The notes under the pieces are model-generated. The model saw nothing but the letters and a program-made list of their open reading frames with translations, did no database searches and was not told the origin of the DNA. Shown in pieces: positions 1 to 7,007 of a DNA stretch of 20,862 nucleotides (positions are counted from its first letter, which is position 1; the number at the start of each line of letters is the position of its first letter). The stretch spans positions 1 through 20,862 of the forward strand of contig CAZQRT010000015.1 in assembly GCA_964596105.1 (NCBI GenBank), read 5' to 3'. Source of the DNA: CAJUOR01 sp964596105 (lineage in GTDB: Bacteria; Bacillota_I; Bacilli_A; Erysipelotrichales; Coprobacillaceae). Both the position numbers and the translations under genes were made by a program.

Positions 1-90
1 GTTCTAATTCATCATGTCCGTCTAATGCATGATGAGGTGCTATTTGTTCTTTCTTTTTAACAAGAGAACCAATGAATTGCGCAATCTAGC

Positions 91-119
91 TTTACAAATG
101 GCTTAAAAGTCGCTATAAT
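91..119 (+). promoter_or_regulatory. Sigma-A type promoter for tRNA-Leu
   Basis: The -35 box TTTACA (91-96) and -10 box TATAAT (114-119) are separated by exactly 17 bp, close to the vegetative consensus. Transcription would begin near 126, six bases before the tRNA. The rest of 1-90 holds a small hairpin but no gene. Confidence 0.8.
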
Positions 120-131
120 ACACCAAGAGAT

Positions 132-215
132 GCGGAAGTGGTGGAACGGCAGACACGCTATCTTCAGGCGGTAGTGAGGCAACTCGTGTGGGTTCAAATC
201 CCATCTTCCGCACCA
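132..215 (+). tRNA. tRNA-Leu (anticodon CAG)
   Basis: The acceptor arms GCGGAAG (132-138) and CTTCCGC pair, and the gene encodes its own CCA (213-215). The T-loop GGGTTCAAATCCC is canonical. The anticodon stem CTATC/GGTAG (one T-G wobble) encloses loop TTCAGGC, giving anticodon CAG, which reads CTG leucine codons. The extra arm makes this a class II tRNA of about 84 nt, as expected for leucine. It has its own promoter upstream and a hairpin terminator directly downstream, so it is a monocistronic unit. Confidence 0.95.
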
Positions 216-222
216 GGAAACG

Positions 223-253
223 AAAAAAGCGAGGAGTAATCCCCGCTTTTTTT
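223..253 (+). terminator. Bidirectional rho-independent terminator between tRNA-Leu and the surface operon
   Basis: An A6-GCG arm (223-231) pairs with CGC-T7 (244-253). Two more G-C pairs extend the stem after one mismatch. The T run serves the plus strand (tRNA) and the A run gives a U tract on the minus strand. The stop codon of the minus-strand surface gene (252-254) lies within the hairpin arm, so one element probably terminates both units. Confidence 0.75.
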
Positions 254-2006
254 ATTCTTCTGAATCATCCTCCAGAACTGTGTTGATGACCCCGGTATCG
301 ATCCAGTCATCACCATCATCCTGAGAATCTGACTCCTCAGGTTCTCTGACTATCTCATCAGTAATGGTATCTTCAAGTTCACCCGGGGTAATGTCCGCCA
401 ACGCATTCAAGATTGCCAGCGGAGCATCATCATCAGGCTCATCCGGTACAGTTTTGAAGAAAGTCTCATCAGTTACCTTTTTTCTTCCTGATTCCTGCTT
501 TTGATTGCGCTTGGCAGCCTGCTCTTTCGCAAACTCCTCCGCCTCTTTCACAATCTTCTCCTGCTTCTTCTTCTTGTAATAATAGTAGCCGCCAAATCCC
601 CCGCCGACAAGCAAAATCACAACCGCGGCAATGCCGACATACAACAGCCAAGGCGTGCCCGATTTATGATTCTCATCAATCCAATCGATGATGGACTGCG
701 CGGTAACCGACAGATCCTCAGGATACTCTTCTAGCTTTCCCTCTTCGATTTGATAAACATAGTATCCGGTATTGCCTGCTGTATCCATGAGATACATCAG
801 ACGGTAATCTTCATACTTCTCATCATTGAACATCCAGACATCCAGCACCGCGTTGCCGATGGCCAGAGTCGTAAACTTCATATCCTCAATGGTCTTCATC
901 GAATTGCTGATGGTAACCTGGAAGTATTCCTTATTATCGATAATCAGCTGCTCATAAACGCCGACAATCTTCTGCTCATTCTCATCATAGATATAGAAAT
1001 TGCTCTTTTCCTGATCATCAATCATATACAACAAGGTAATGCTGTCATCCGGATTGCTGTAAGCCTTCACCGTTTTTTTCTGAATTTTAATCTTCTTTTC
1101 GGTAAAGCCCTTAGGGATATTCCCCGGATTAGCAGAAGACATGATGCCTAATTTCTTGTTATTGAAAGGAATATAAACAGACGGTACCTCTTTCACCGTT
1201 ACATTAATGGTATAGGCCTTACGCGTTCCGTCCTCAGCCGTAACATCAATCGTAAAACTGTTGTCGCCAACTTCGATCGGTTTCGATCCCGTGCCTTTAA
1301 TGGTGGCATTATCATCATTAGGACCGGCCGAGATTTCAATCTCTGTAATCTCACTGGTCAAATTGATGCGGTACTCGGTCACACTCGGAGAAAATCCCGG
1401 TGTCAGTGTGCCATGATCCACTTCCAGCCATGCCAGAGTCGCATCACTGGATTTTGGCTCCGGCTGTGGTTCTGGCTCAGGCTCAGGTTCCGGTTCTGGT
1501 TCTTGAACTTGAGGAGGCGGTGTCTCCTCATCTTCTCTGTCATCTTCTTCTTTTGGATTTACATCAACAGAGCATGAAGGTGATCCTTCTACCAGATTAC
1601 TGTCTTCTGGCAGCTCATCTTCACCCAGCATTCCCTGTGTCCAATATTCTTCAGAATTAATGTCAAGACTTGCCAGTGAATAATCTACAGTAAGAGTCAG
1701 TTTGCCAGGCTCAGTAGCAGTTACCGAGAAGGTTTTCGAATCCTCAGAAGTACCGCCTTCAAAATTCTGATCAGCATTACCGACCTCATAAGAGTCTAAA
1801 ACTTCATTATTTAAACTTACTCTTACCCAGCCATAACCATTCCTGCAAGTAACCGTAAAGGTTACTGTGTCCCCCACCACTGCAGTTTCGGTATCTGCGG
1901 TTACCACTACAGATGGTGCCACTACTGCCTGGACCGAAATAGGAACTATCATCCCAATCATGAGGAACAAAGACAACAATATAAATCCAATTCGTTTCAT
2001 TTGCAT
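252..2006 (-). CDS. Membrane-anchored surface protein with Ig/cohesin-like and cadherin-like domains
   Basis: This 584-residue protein looks like a surface receptor or adhesin. Seen in order: a signal peptide (about 1-27); a secreted beta-rich domain (about 31-150, with the pattern VVGDTVTFTV and a single Cys pair C54/C145); an acidic Pro-Glu linker (151-186); a cadherin-like beta-sandwich (187-272, ending DGTRKAYTINVTV); an unassigned domain (about 275-447); one membrane segment (about 453-473) followed by KKKK; and a 105-residue, very acidic cytoplasmic tail. The N-terminal domain resembles divergent cohesin-like or Ig-like domains of gut Firmicute proteins; that is inference. The ATG at 2006 has SD AGGGG nine bases upstream, overlapping the stop of the dockerin gene (2013-2015), so translation is probably coupled. 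There is no LPxTG sorting signal; anchoring is by the membrane helix. Function is not established. Confidence 0.85.
   Translation of the reverse strand: MQMKRIGFILLSLFLMIGMIVPISVQAVVAPSVVVTADTETAVVGDTVTFTVTCRNGYGWVRVSLNNEVLDSYEVGNADQNFEGGTSEDSKTFSVTATEPGKLTLTVDYSLASLDINSEEYWTQGMLGEDELPEDSNLVEGSPSCSVDVNPKEEDDREDEETPPPQVQEPEPEPEPEPEPQPEPKSSDATLAWLEVDHGTLTPGFSPSVTEYRINLTSEITEIEISAGPNDDNATIKGTGSKPIEVGDNSFTIDVTAEDGTRKAYTINVTVKEVPSVYIPFNNKKLGIMSSANPGNIPKGFTEKKIKIQKKTVKAYSNPDDSITLLYMIDDQEKSNFYIYDENEQKIVGVYEQLIIDNKEYFQVTISNSMKTIEDMKFTTLAIGNAVLDVWMFNDEKYEDYRLMYLMDTAGNTGYYVYQIEEGKLEEYPEDLSVTAQSIIDWIDENHKSGTPWLLYVGIAAVVILLVGGGFGGYYYYKKKKQEKIVKEAEEFAKEQAAKRNQKQESGRKKVTDETFFKTVPDEPDDDAPLAILNALADITPGELEDTITDEIVREPEESDSQDDGDDWIDTGVINTVLEDDSEE
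1452..1502 (-). repeat. Pro-Glu dipeptide repeat linker
   Basis: In-frame coding repeat of about eight Pro-Glu units (residues about 169-185 of the surface protein), encoded by degenerate CCN-GAR hexamers. It is probably an extended spacer holding the N-terminal domain away from the cadherin-like domain and membrane. It may vary in length by slippage. Confidence 0.8.
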
Positions 2007-2012
2007 TAATTG

Positions 2013-4087
2013 TCACCCCTGGTTAGCTTCCGAAATGATAAACCTGACTCTGACATAATCCAGTGGAGATATTCTTCCATCATCATTCATATCGGCAGCT
2101 TTAAAATCATCACCTGTTAACGTGCCATTGCCCAAAATATGAAACCTGATTCTGACATAATCTGCCGGTCCAACTCTGCCGTTACCATCGACATCACCCT
2201 TAATACGCGTGGTACTTTGTCCGGCATTCTGNNNNNNNNNNNNNNNNNNNNNNNNNNNNNNNNNNNNNNNNNNNNNNNNNNNNNNNNNNNNNNNNNNNNN
2301 NNNNNNNNNNNNNNNNNNNNNNNNNNNNNNNTGCCGTTACCATCGACATCACCCTTAATACGCGTGGTACTTTGTCCGGCATTCTGTTCCGGCTGAGTCG
2401 TCGTCTGCTGTTTACCCTGATTGACAATCTCCACTAAATTCGCCGGCACATACAGATAGCTGACCTTCGGATCATAAGTCAAATTGTAATCATGCTTGGT
2501 GCGGGTGGCATTCAAAGACGTATCCGAAACAATTTTGTACCAGGTCTGACCCTCGGCCGTAACCGTATCCAGGATAACCACCGGGAAATTGCTTAAATAC
2601 GTTAAAACCGTAATCTGCTTCGCGCTCATTGAAGGCTCTTTATACAGCGGGCAAGAGGTGAAGACACCCTTGATAATACCGATCGTTTCCTTCTTATAAT
2701 CATCCGGCAACTTATCAAAGTAATAAGCGCGGCTGGCCGCCTTCTCACCCCAGTACGGATCACTGGCATACTTCACATTCACCCCGACCTCTTTATCACC
2801 GACGCAAGGACCAAAATGACGGTTGTCATCAAAATCCATATAACCGCGGGAAATAAAGTACTCGGCGTGATAATTAATGCTGGCCTCCGGAGAGTCATAA
2901 CCATACGATCCATAATAAGGATTATGATCCACCGCCCCGTGTCCAAACAGATTGTTCTTTTCCTGGGCGATCGTTGATCTGCCCCAGTTGCTCTCATTGG
3001 CGGCAACGCCGAACATCAACAAGGCATTGACCGTGTATTTATTCTGATTCGCAATAAATGAATCACCGATATTATAAAATTTGCTGGAATTGTAACTGCT
3101 GGCGCCCATCGTCTGCAAAGAATGATTATTGAGATCCTTTCCCGTCACCGATGTTAAAGCGCGGTGCGATAAATACTGATAATAATTGTAATAAGGCTGA
3201 TTCGCGTTGACGGCATGAGCGTAAGTCTCCTTGCTGTAATCGTCACACATCTTGGCATAGTCATCATAGAAATAATGGCCGTCATAGCTGTAATAATTCG
3301 TACTGTTCTTAAGATAATCCAAAGCGTAGCCAACCTTGGTCATGGCATAATTTTTTTCAGCGCCATACAAGTAATAATGCCTTAAATAGCCGTCACTCTC
3401 CTGGCGGTAATAGCTGACCTTAGTATCCTTGGTATAAGCCTCCACACTGACATCCTGCTTGTCAAAGTCCCCGACCACACCGGCCATCTTCACCCGGATC
3501 TTGCCATTATAAGTACCCAGATAAGCCCCGTCGCGGCCGTAAGCGCCATGAATATATCCCGTATAACCGGTGTAACTGGTGGTATAATTACAATACTCGC
3601 TGGTCTTTAAATAAACCACGCTGGCGGTATTGGCAATCGTGCGCGGCTGGGTTTCATAAACGACATCCTCAGACTGTTCAGGCTCCTCTTCTCCCGCGGT
3701 GGTAATCGCCGTATCCGGAACATCCTCCGGCGCATCCGTGATCCTGATCAGTCCGCTTGTCGTATCGATACCGGTTTCCTCATTCAACTCCTCACAGGCC
3801 GCCTGGGCTTCCTCTTTGGAATCATACGTATCGACAACTTCACTTTCCCCGTCCACAATTTTCACAACATCATACTGATCGGCGACGCTGATCTCTTCGG
3901 CAGGATCACCGGCCACCTCTTCCTCGCTGACAATAGTGACCGAGCCGTCCTCATTCACGATGCTGAAATGATCCGTGATCATCTCATCGACGGCCTTCTC
4001 ACCATTTGTTTCCGCGTACGCCGGAAACTGCGTCAGCATCGTGACCGTCAGCCCCGCCGCCAGCAGGCACAATATTATTTTATTCAC
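2013..4087 (-). CDS. Secreted glucosaminidase-type peptidoglycan hydrolase with C-terminal dockerin (gene split by scaffold gap)
   Basis: Predicted endo-beta-N-acetylglucosaminidase (LytD/FlgJ-like fold) that cuts peptidoglycan glycan strands. Start is GTG at 4087 with SD GAGGTGG just upstream. Seen: signal peptide 1-25 (cleavage after AYA), an acidic N-terminal region, a Tyr-rich middle, a glucosaminidase domain (about 350-460) with likely catalytic Glu365 in NESNWGRS, an SH3-like domain (about 468-556), and a Thr/Gln linker. A 100-N gap is flanked by identical 55-bp copies (2177-2231 and 2332-2386). Collapsing them gives an intact 1920-nt, 639-codon frame ending at TGA 2013-2015. The restored C-terminus (578-639) is a type I dockerin with two 12-residue calcium loops, D580 to D591 and D614 to D625. 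Read literally, the given sequence is frameshifted and appears to stop at 2117. It leads the operon with the membrane-anchored protein six bases downstream. Confidence 0.85.
2177..2231. repeat. 55-bp copy A flanking scaffold gap
   Basis: Identical base for base to 2332-2386 on the other side of the N block. It encodes the linker and the first half of the first dockerin calcium loop. It is most simply one genomic sequence present at the ends of two contigs. Confidence 0.9.
2232..2331. other. Scaffold gap, exactly 100 N
   Basis: A round 100-N spacer, so of unknown true length. Flanking 55-bp identity and the restored reading frame argue that the real gap is zero and that one 55-bp copy is redundant (155 surplus positions; 155 mod 3 is 2, which explains the apparent frameshift). 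Confidence 0.9.
2332..2386. repeat. 55-bp copy B flanking scaffold gap
   Basis: Identical to 2177-2231; the second contig end. This copy is in frame with the hydrolase start codon. Confidence 0.9.
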
Positions 4088-4123
4088 AATTCCACCTCAT
4101 TTTTTGAGCCCATTTTCAGCCTC

Positions 4124-4152
4124 ATTATATCCTAAATAAGATGCCACGGCAA
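4124..4152 (-). promoter_or_regulatory. Promoter for the dockerin hydrolase operon
   Basis: On the minus strand, TTGCCG (4147-4152) and TATAAT (4124-4129) are 17 bp apart. Transcription would start near 4117, leaving a leader of about 30 nt that carries the GAGGTGG ribosome site before the GTG start at 4087. Confidence 0.65.
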
Positions 4153-4198
4153 TAACAAACCACATTAAAAAAAGGAAAAACCGATATTTATTTTCGAG

Positions 4199-4258
4199 TT
4201 TTCCACAATTATAAAAATGTATAATCAGTTATCCCCAATGATCCAAACATTATCCACA
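4199..4258 (+). promoter_or_regulatory. Cluster of three DnaA-box-like 9-mers
   Basis: TTTTCCACA (4199-4207, one mismatch), TTATCCCCA (4229-4237, one mismatch) and TTATCCACA (4250-4258, perfect consensus) lie on the same strand, 30 and 21 bp apart, close to whole helical turns. The region is AT-rich and lies between the divergent hydrolase and mutT promoters. No dnaA or dnaN is nearby, so control or titration by DnaA is likelier than an origin. Confidence 0.5.
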
Positions 4259-4266
4259 AAATATGA

Positions 4267-4285
4267 TATAATGACAAAAAGGAGA
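4267..4285 (+). promoter_or_regulatory. -10 box and ribosome binding site of the mutT-like gene
   Basis: TATAAT (4267-4272) lies 9 bp after the perfect DnaA box. The -35 (about 4244-4249, CAAACA) is poor, which suggests a weak or regulated promoter. A second TATAAT lies at 4220-4225. The SD AAAGGAGA (4278-4285) is seven bases before the ATG at 4293. Confidence 0.45.
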
Positions 4286-4292
4286 TGCGACT

Positions 4293-4775
4293 ATGATTAT
4301 TCTCACAACCATCTGTTATTTAACTGTTGACAACCAGACATTAATGCTGTTCCGCGATAAAAAAAAGGACGACATCAACCAGGGTAAATGGATCGGCATC
4401 GGCGGAAAAATCGAGCCCGGCGAACTGCCCGCAGACTGCGTCAAACGGGAATTTTTTGAAGAGACCGGCCTGAAAATATCCGGCCTGAAACTGAAAGGAT
4501 ACATCCTGTTTCCAGGCCTCATCCATGGCGAGGATGAAGGGATGTTTTTATACTCCGCTGACCACTGTGAAGGCGTGATGAAAGAGCAGTGCGAAGAAGG
4601 CGAACTGGCCTGGATTCAAAATCAGGACCTCTGGGATCTCCCGATGTGGGAAGGCGACCAGTATTTTCAAACCTGGCTGGACCGCCCCGGCTTTACCGAA
4701 GCCAGCCTCACCTACCGGGGCGATCATCTCATCGCCAAAAAAGAAAAATACTTCCCATCCACCGAAACCGACTAA
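4293..4775 (+). CDS. Nudix hydrolase, MutT/8-oxo-dGTP diphosphatase-like
   Basis: A 160-residue cytoplasmic Nudix hydrolase. The Nudix box is complete: G38-x5-E44-x7-R52-E53-F-F-E56-E57-T-G59-L60, the Mg-binding and catalytic helix that cleaves nucleoside diphosphate-X bonds. Length and the C-terminal helix resemble MutT/YtkD-like enzymes that remove oxidised dGTP, although substrate cannot be fixed from motif alone. The ATG at 4293 has a good SD (AAAGGAGA, 7-nt spacing). It is divergent from the hydrolase operon and shares with it the DnaA-box region. No clear terminator follows; the next gene has its own promoter. Confidence 0.85.
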   Translation: MIILTTICYLTVDNQTLMLFRDKKKDDINQGKWIGIGGKIEPGELPADCVKREFFEETGLKISGLKLKGYILFPGLIHGEDEGMFLYSADHCEGVMKEQCEEGELAWIQNQDLWDLPMWEGDQYFQTWLDRPGFTEASLTYRGDHLIAKKEKYFPSTETD

Positions 4776-4843
4776 TACAATGTCTTCTTGTCTACGTTCG
4801 CAAACAGTCAAATTGCCTGAGTCAATCCGGCCCTTTTCCCCCT

Positions 4844-4872
4844 TTTACAGCCCCATATAAATAAACTATACT
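4844..4872 (+). promoter_or_regulatory. Strong promoter for the short SSB gene
   Basis: TTTACA (4844-4849), a 17-bp spacer and TATACT (4867-4872). Start would be near 4879, immediately before SD AAGGAGGT (4881-4888), giving an unusually short leader of about 18 nt. Confidence 0.7.
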
Positions 4873-4896
4873 ACCTGAGAAAGGAGGTCCCCCGCC

Positions 4897-5193
4897 TTGG
4901 TCAACGAAGTCATACTGGTCGGCAGGATCACCGGTGATATCCGTCAGGACCCTCACCATCCCCTGTCGTACCTGATCTCACTGGAAGTCGTCCGCCACTT
5001 TCGCAACTCAGACGGCCTCTATGAAGCCGACATCATCGATGTCAGCGTGTGGTCAGGAAAAGCCAAAAGCATCGAGAAGATCTCACTTCATCCGGGATTT
5101 TTGGCGGTAAAAGGAAGACTGGAACCCTGCGGCTCAAAACTGGCGGTGGTGGCGGAAAAAGCCACCCTGCTCGACCCCTATCTCAACGCTTAA
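4897..5193 (+). CDS. Short single-stranded DNA-binding protein (SSB family)
   Basis: A 98-residue OB-fold protein of the SSB family. The N-terminal pattern NEVILVGRITGDIR, the central EADIIDVSVW and AVKGRLE match SSB strands 1, 3-4 and 5. It covers only the OB fold: the flexible linker and the acidic C-terminal tip (DDDIPF-type) that recruits partner proteins are absent. Initiation is at TTG (4897), eight bases after a perfect AAGGAGGT, and no ATG or GTG fits. It could be an accessory SSB; Bacillus SsbB (YwpH), used in transformation, is likewise short and tail-less, and com genes lie elsewhere in this window. Replicative SSB is unlikely. The gene has its own promoter and terminator. Confidence 0.8.
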   Translation: MVNEVILVGRITGDIRQDPHHPLSYLISLEVVRHFRNSDGLYEADIIDVSVWSGKAKSIEKISLHPGFLAVKGRLEPCGSKLAVVAEKATLLDPYLNA

Positions 5194-5222
5194 AGGCAGA
5201 TCATACGATCTGCCTTTATTTA
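5192..5222 (+). terminator. Terminator of the SSB gene, shared with the convergent M14 peptidase
   Basis: A perfect 11-bp stem, AAAGGCAGATC (5192-5202) with GATCTGCCTTT (5207-5217), and a 4-nt loop. A short T-rich tail follows on the plus strand. It overlaps the SSB stop codon and sits just beyond the stop of the minus-strand peptidase at 5223, so it can act in both directions. Confidence 0.8.
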
Positions 5223-6899
5223 TTACGACAATGTGATTTTCTTTGTTACCAGCCCGGTTTTCGCGCCTTCACAGCTGATTTCCACAATACTAGAATCATC
5301 CGCTTTCACGACATAAGTCAGCGTCTTTTGCACCGCCTGGTAAGGCGCGGTTTGAATGTTGGCGCCATAGGTGACACCGGAACGGATGCAGCCAAAACCT
5401 TCAAGGTTTTCAATGCTCGTTTCCTTCTCCCCGCTGACCAGCTCGACATCACCGCTGATCTTTACCGTTAACGCGTGATCCAGCTTTAAGGACACCAGCG
5501 AATCCGTTAACCTTGTTGGAAGATATCCCTGATTGGCGATTGTCACATCAACACGGTAAATGCCCTCAGCCAGCTTTTCTTTGTCAACCTTCGTGATCGC
5601 CACCCGCGGCAGGGTGCAGGCCATGCGCAGCGTGAACCGCGTCGCCTTCTCAACCTCCTGCAACAGATAATCGCACGGCGGATTCTGGAACGTGAACTTG
5701 CTGGCGAGACCGCCGATCTCCACCTCGCCTAACTGCGGATGATTGAACTTCCGCCACGGCAAAATCGCCTCCGGCGCGTGCTCCTGCACCCAGGCATAAA
5801 CATTATTCAGCTCCTTCAGGCGCTGCGCGGTTGTCTTCGGCTCTTTCGAAACCGGCCAGCGGTTACCATTGCCGGCCCTTTCCTCCAGGTTCCACAACTC
5901 GATCGTGTAAGCCGGAATACCCTGCGACTGGTAGCACCAGTCATCAAACGCCCCGCTCGAATACTCACTTTGATCCTCAAAGAAACTGTCAAAAATATTA
6001 ATGCAACCGTAACCCATCTCCGCGGTTCCCATCCGCCCGATTTCTTTAAAGAAACGCATATCGGTCGGACTGGCGGTCTTCTCCGGACGCGTTCCCGGCG
6101 GATAAAGAATAATGCCGCCGCTCGTATGATGCGTCGCGACCCCGCCGATATTTGGATGAGCCAGGACAAAATCCACGACCGCCTTGTTTTCCGGATTGCT
6201 CAAAGGATAAGGACCGGCCCCCGGCTGACGGTTCTCGGTATACCAGCCGTAAGGATAGTTGCGGTTGAAATCCAGACCCCAGAACACCGGCGCCGGCTGC
6301 CTCTTATCCCCGGCCATTAATCCCTCGGTATAGATGTGATAAAACTCGCCGTCCATCATATCCGGCGTTCTTTCCTTCATCAGAATATCCTGATCAGGAT
6401 CCTTCACCCAGACCCCGTCGTCACTCTTAAAACGCATCATGGCGATCACGCCGTCCTGATTGATATCCTCAGGATAAAGCCCGTCCGGCTGCTTCTCATA
6501 TAAATAAGGGCGGTTCACGGAACGCAGCGAATAAGGCGTGCTCAAATACGTTTCCGCGCCATCCACGGCAATGCGGGGAATGACATAGACCGTAAAGCGG
6601 TCGAGAATCTTCGTCGCCCAGTCCTCTTTGCCATAGTTAGTCAACAGATAATCGATCGTATGCATCGCCGCCATCGATCCTGTCACCTCGCCGGCATGGG
6701 TATTGCCGTCAATATAATAAGCCGGCTTTTTTTCCGCATCCCCCGCTGATAGCGTCACCGCCAGCAGATCACGGTTTTCCGGCGTCACGCAAATCGTTTC
6801 CAGACGGCATAATTCCGGATAAGTCTTGGCAAAATATTCCAGATTCGCTTTTAATTCCGCGTATAAAAAATAATGATCATAAGCAAAAGTCGTTTTCAC
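5223..6899 (-). CDS. M14-family zinc carboxypeptidase, cytoplasmic
   Basis: A 558-residue metallopeptidase. Zinc ligands are visible: H68 and E71 in NTHAGE and H257 in VATHHTSGG. The catalytic Glu is E334 in AYTIELW, and the substrate-carboxylate Arg lies in LDFNRNYP (R213). After the catalytic domain (about 1-350) come about 200 residues ending in a beta-rich domain (about 430-558). There is no signal peptide or membrane segment, so it should act in the cytosol, perhaps on peptides or recycled cell-wall peptides; that role is inference. Start is GTG at 6899 with SD AAGGAGG six bases upstream. It has its own promoter and is divergent from the PfkB operon. Confidence 0.85.
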   Translation of the reverse strand: MKTTFAYDHYFLYAELKANLEYFAKTYPELCRLETICVTPENRDLLAVTLSAGDAEKKPAYYIDGNTHAGEVTGSMAAMHTIDYLLTNYGKEDWATKILDRFTVYVIPRIAVDGAETYLSTPYSLRSVNRPYLYEKQPDGLYPEDINQDGVIAMMRFKSDDGVWVKDPDQDILMKERTPDMMDGEFYHIYTEGLMAGDKRQPAPVFWGLDFNRNYPYGWYTENRQPGAGPYPLSNPENKAVVDFVLAHPNIGGVATHHTSGGIILYPPGTRPEKTASPTDMRFFKEIGRMGTAEMGYGCINIFDSFFEDQSEYSSGAFDDWCYQSQGIPAYTIELWNLEERAGNGNRWPVSKEPKTTAQRLKELNNVYAWVQEHAPEAILPWRKFNHPQLGEVEIGGLASKFTFQNPPCDYLLQEVEKATRFTLRMACTLPRVAITKVDKEKLAEGIYRVDVTIANQGYLPTRLTDSLVSLKLDHALTVKISGDVELVSGEKETSIENLEGFGCIRSGVTYGANIQTAPYQAVQKTLTYVVKADDSSIVEISCEGAKTGLVTKKITLS

Positions 6900-6919
6900 A
6901 CAATCCCTCCTTTCCGGCT

Positions 6920-6948
6920 ATGATAACGCTTTTTTCATGGCAAGGCAA
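6920..6948 (-). promoter_or_regulatory. Promoter for the M14 peptidase
   Basis: Minus-strand TTGCCT (6943-6948), a 17-bp spacer and TATCAT (6920-6925), each close to consensus. Start near 6913 places the SD AAGGAGGG (6905-6912) at the very 5' end of the message. Confidence 0.55.
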
Positions 6949-6977
6949 GATTTAGTCTGTATTTTAGGGTGCCGTCA

Positions 6978-6986
6978 TGGTAAAAT
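6978..6986 (+). promoter_or_regulatory. Possible extended -10 promoter for the PfkB operon
   Basis: TGG-TAAAAT fits the extended -10 form (TGn followed by a TATAAT-like hexamer). No convincing -35 is seen. Start would be near 6993, 15 bases before the ATG. Confidence 0.35.
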
Positions 6987-7007
6987 AAAAGGCATGGGGG
7001 TGAGGGC

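Noticed and set aside
9..58. Hairpin TCATCATG/CATGATGA followed by a T-rich stretch, possible terminator
   Set aside because: The stem is AT-rich with an 11-nt loop, and the T run is about 15 bases away and interrupted; any upstream gene is outside the window.
2177..2386. Genuine tandem repeat or duplicated dockerin half
   Set aside because: Exact 55-bp identity at both contig ends, a round 100-N spacer and frame restoration on collapse favour an assembly overlap; kept only as the alternative to test.
4199..4272. Chromosomal replication origin
   Set aside because: Only three boxes in about 60 bp and no dnaA, dnaN or recF neighbours; a control or titration site is more likely.
5739..6320. 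193-codon plus-strand open frame inside the M14 peptidase
   Set aside because: Antisense to the catalytic domain with intact zinc motifs; Arg/Leu/Pro-rich shadow with no family resemblance.
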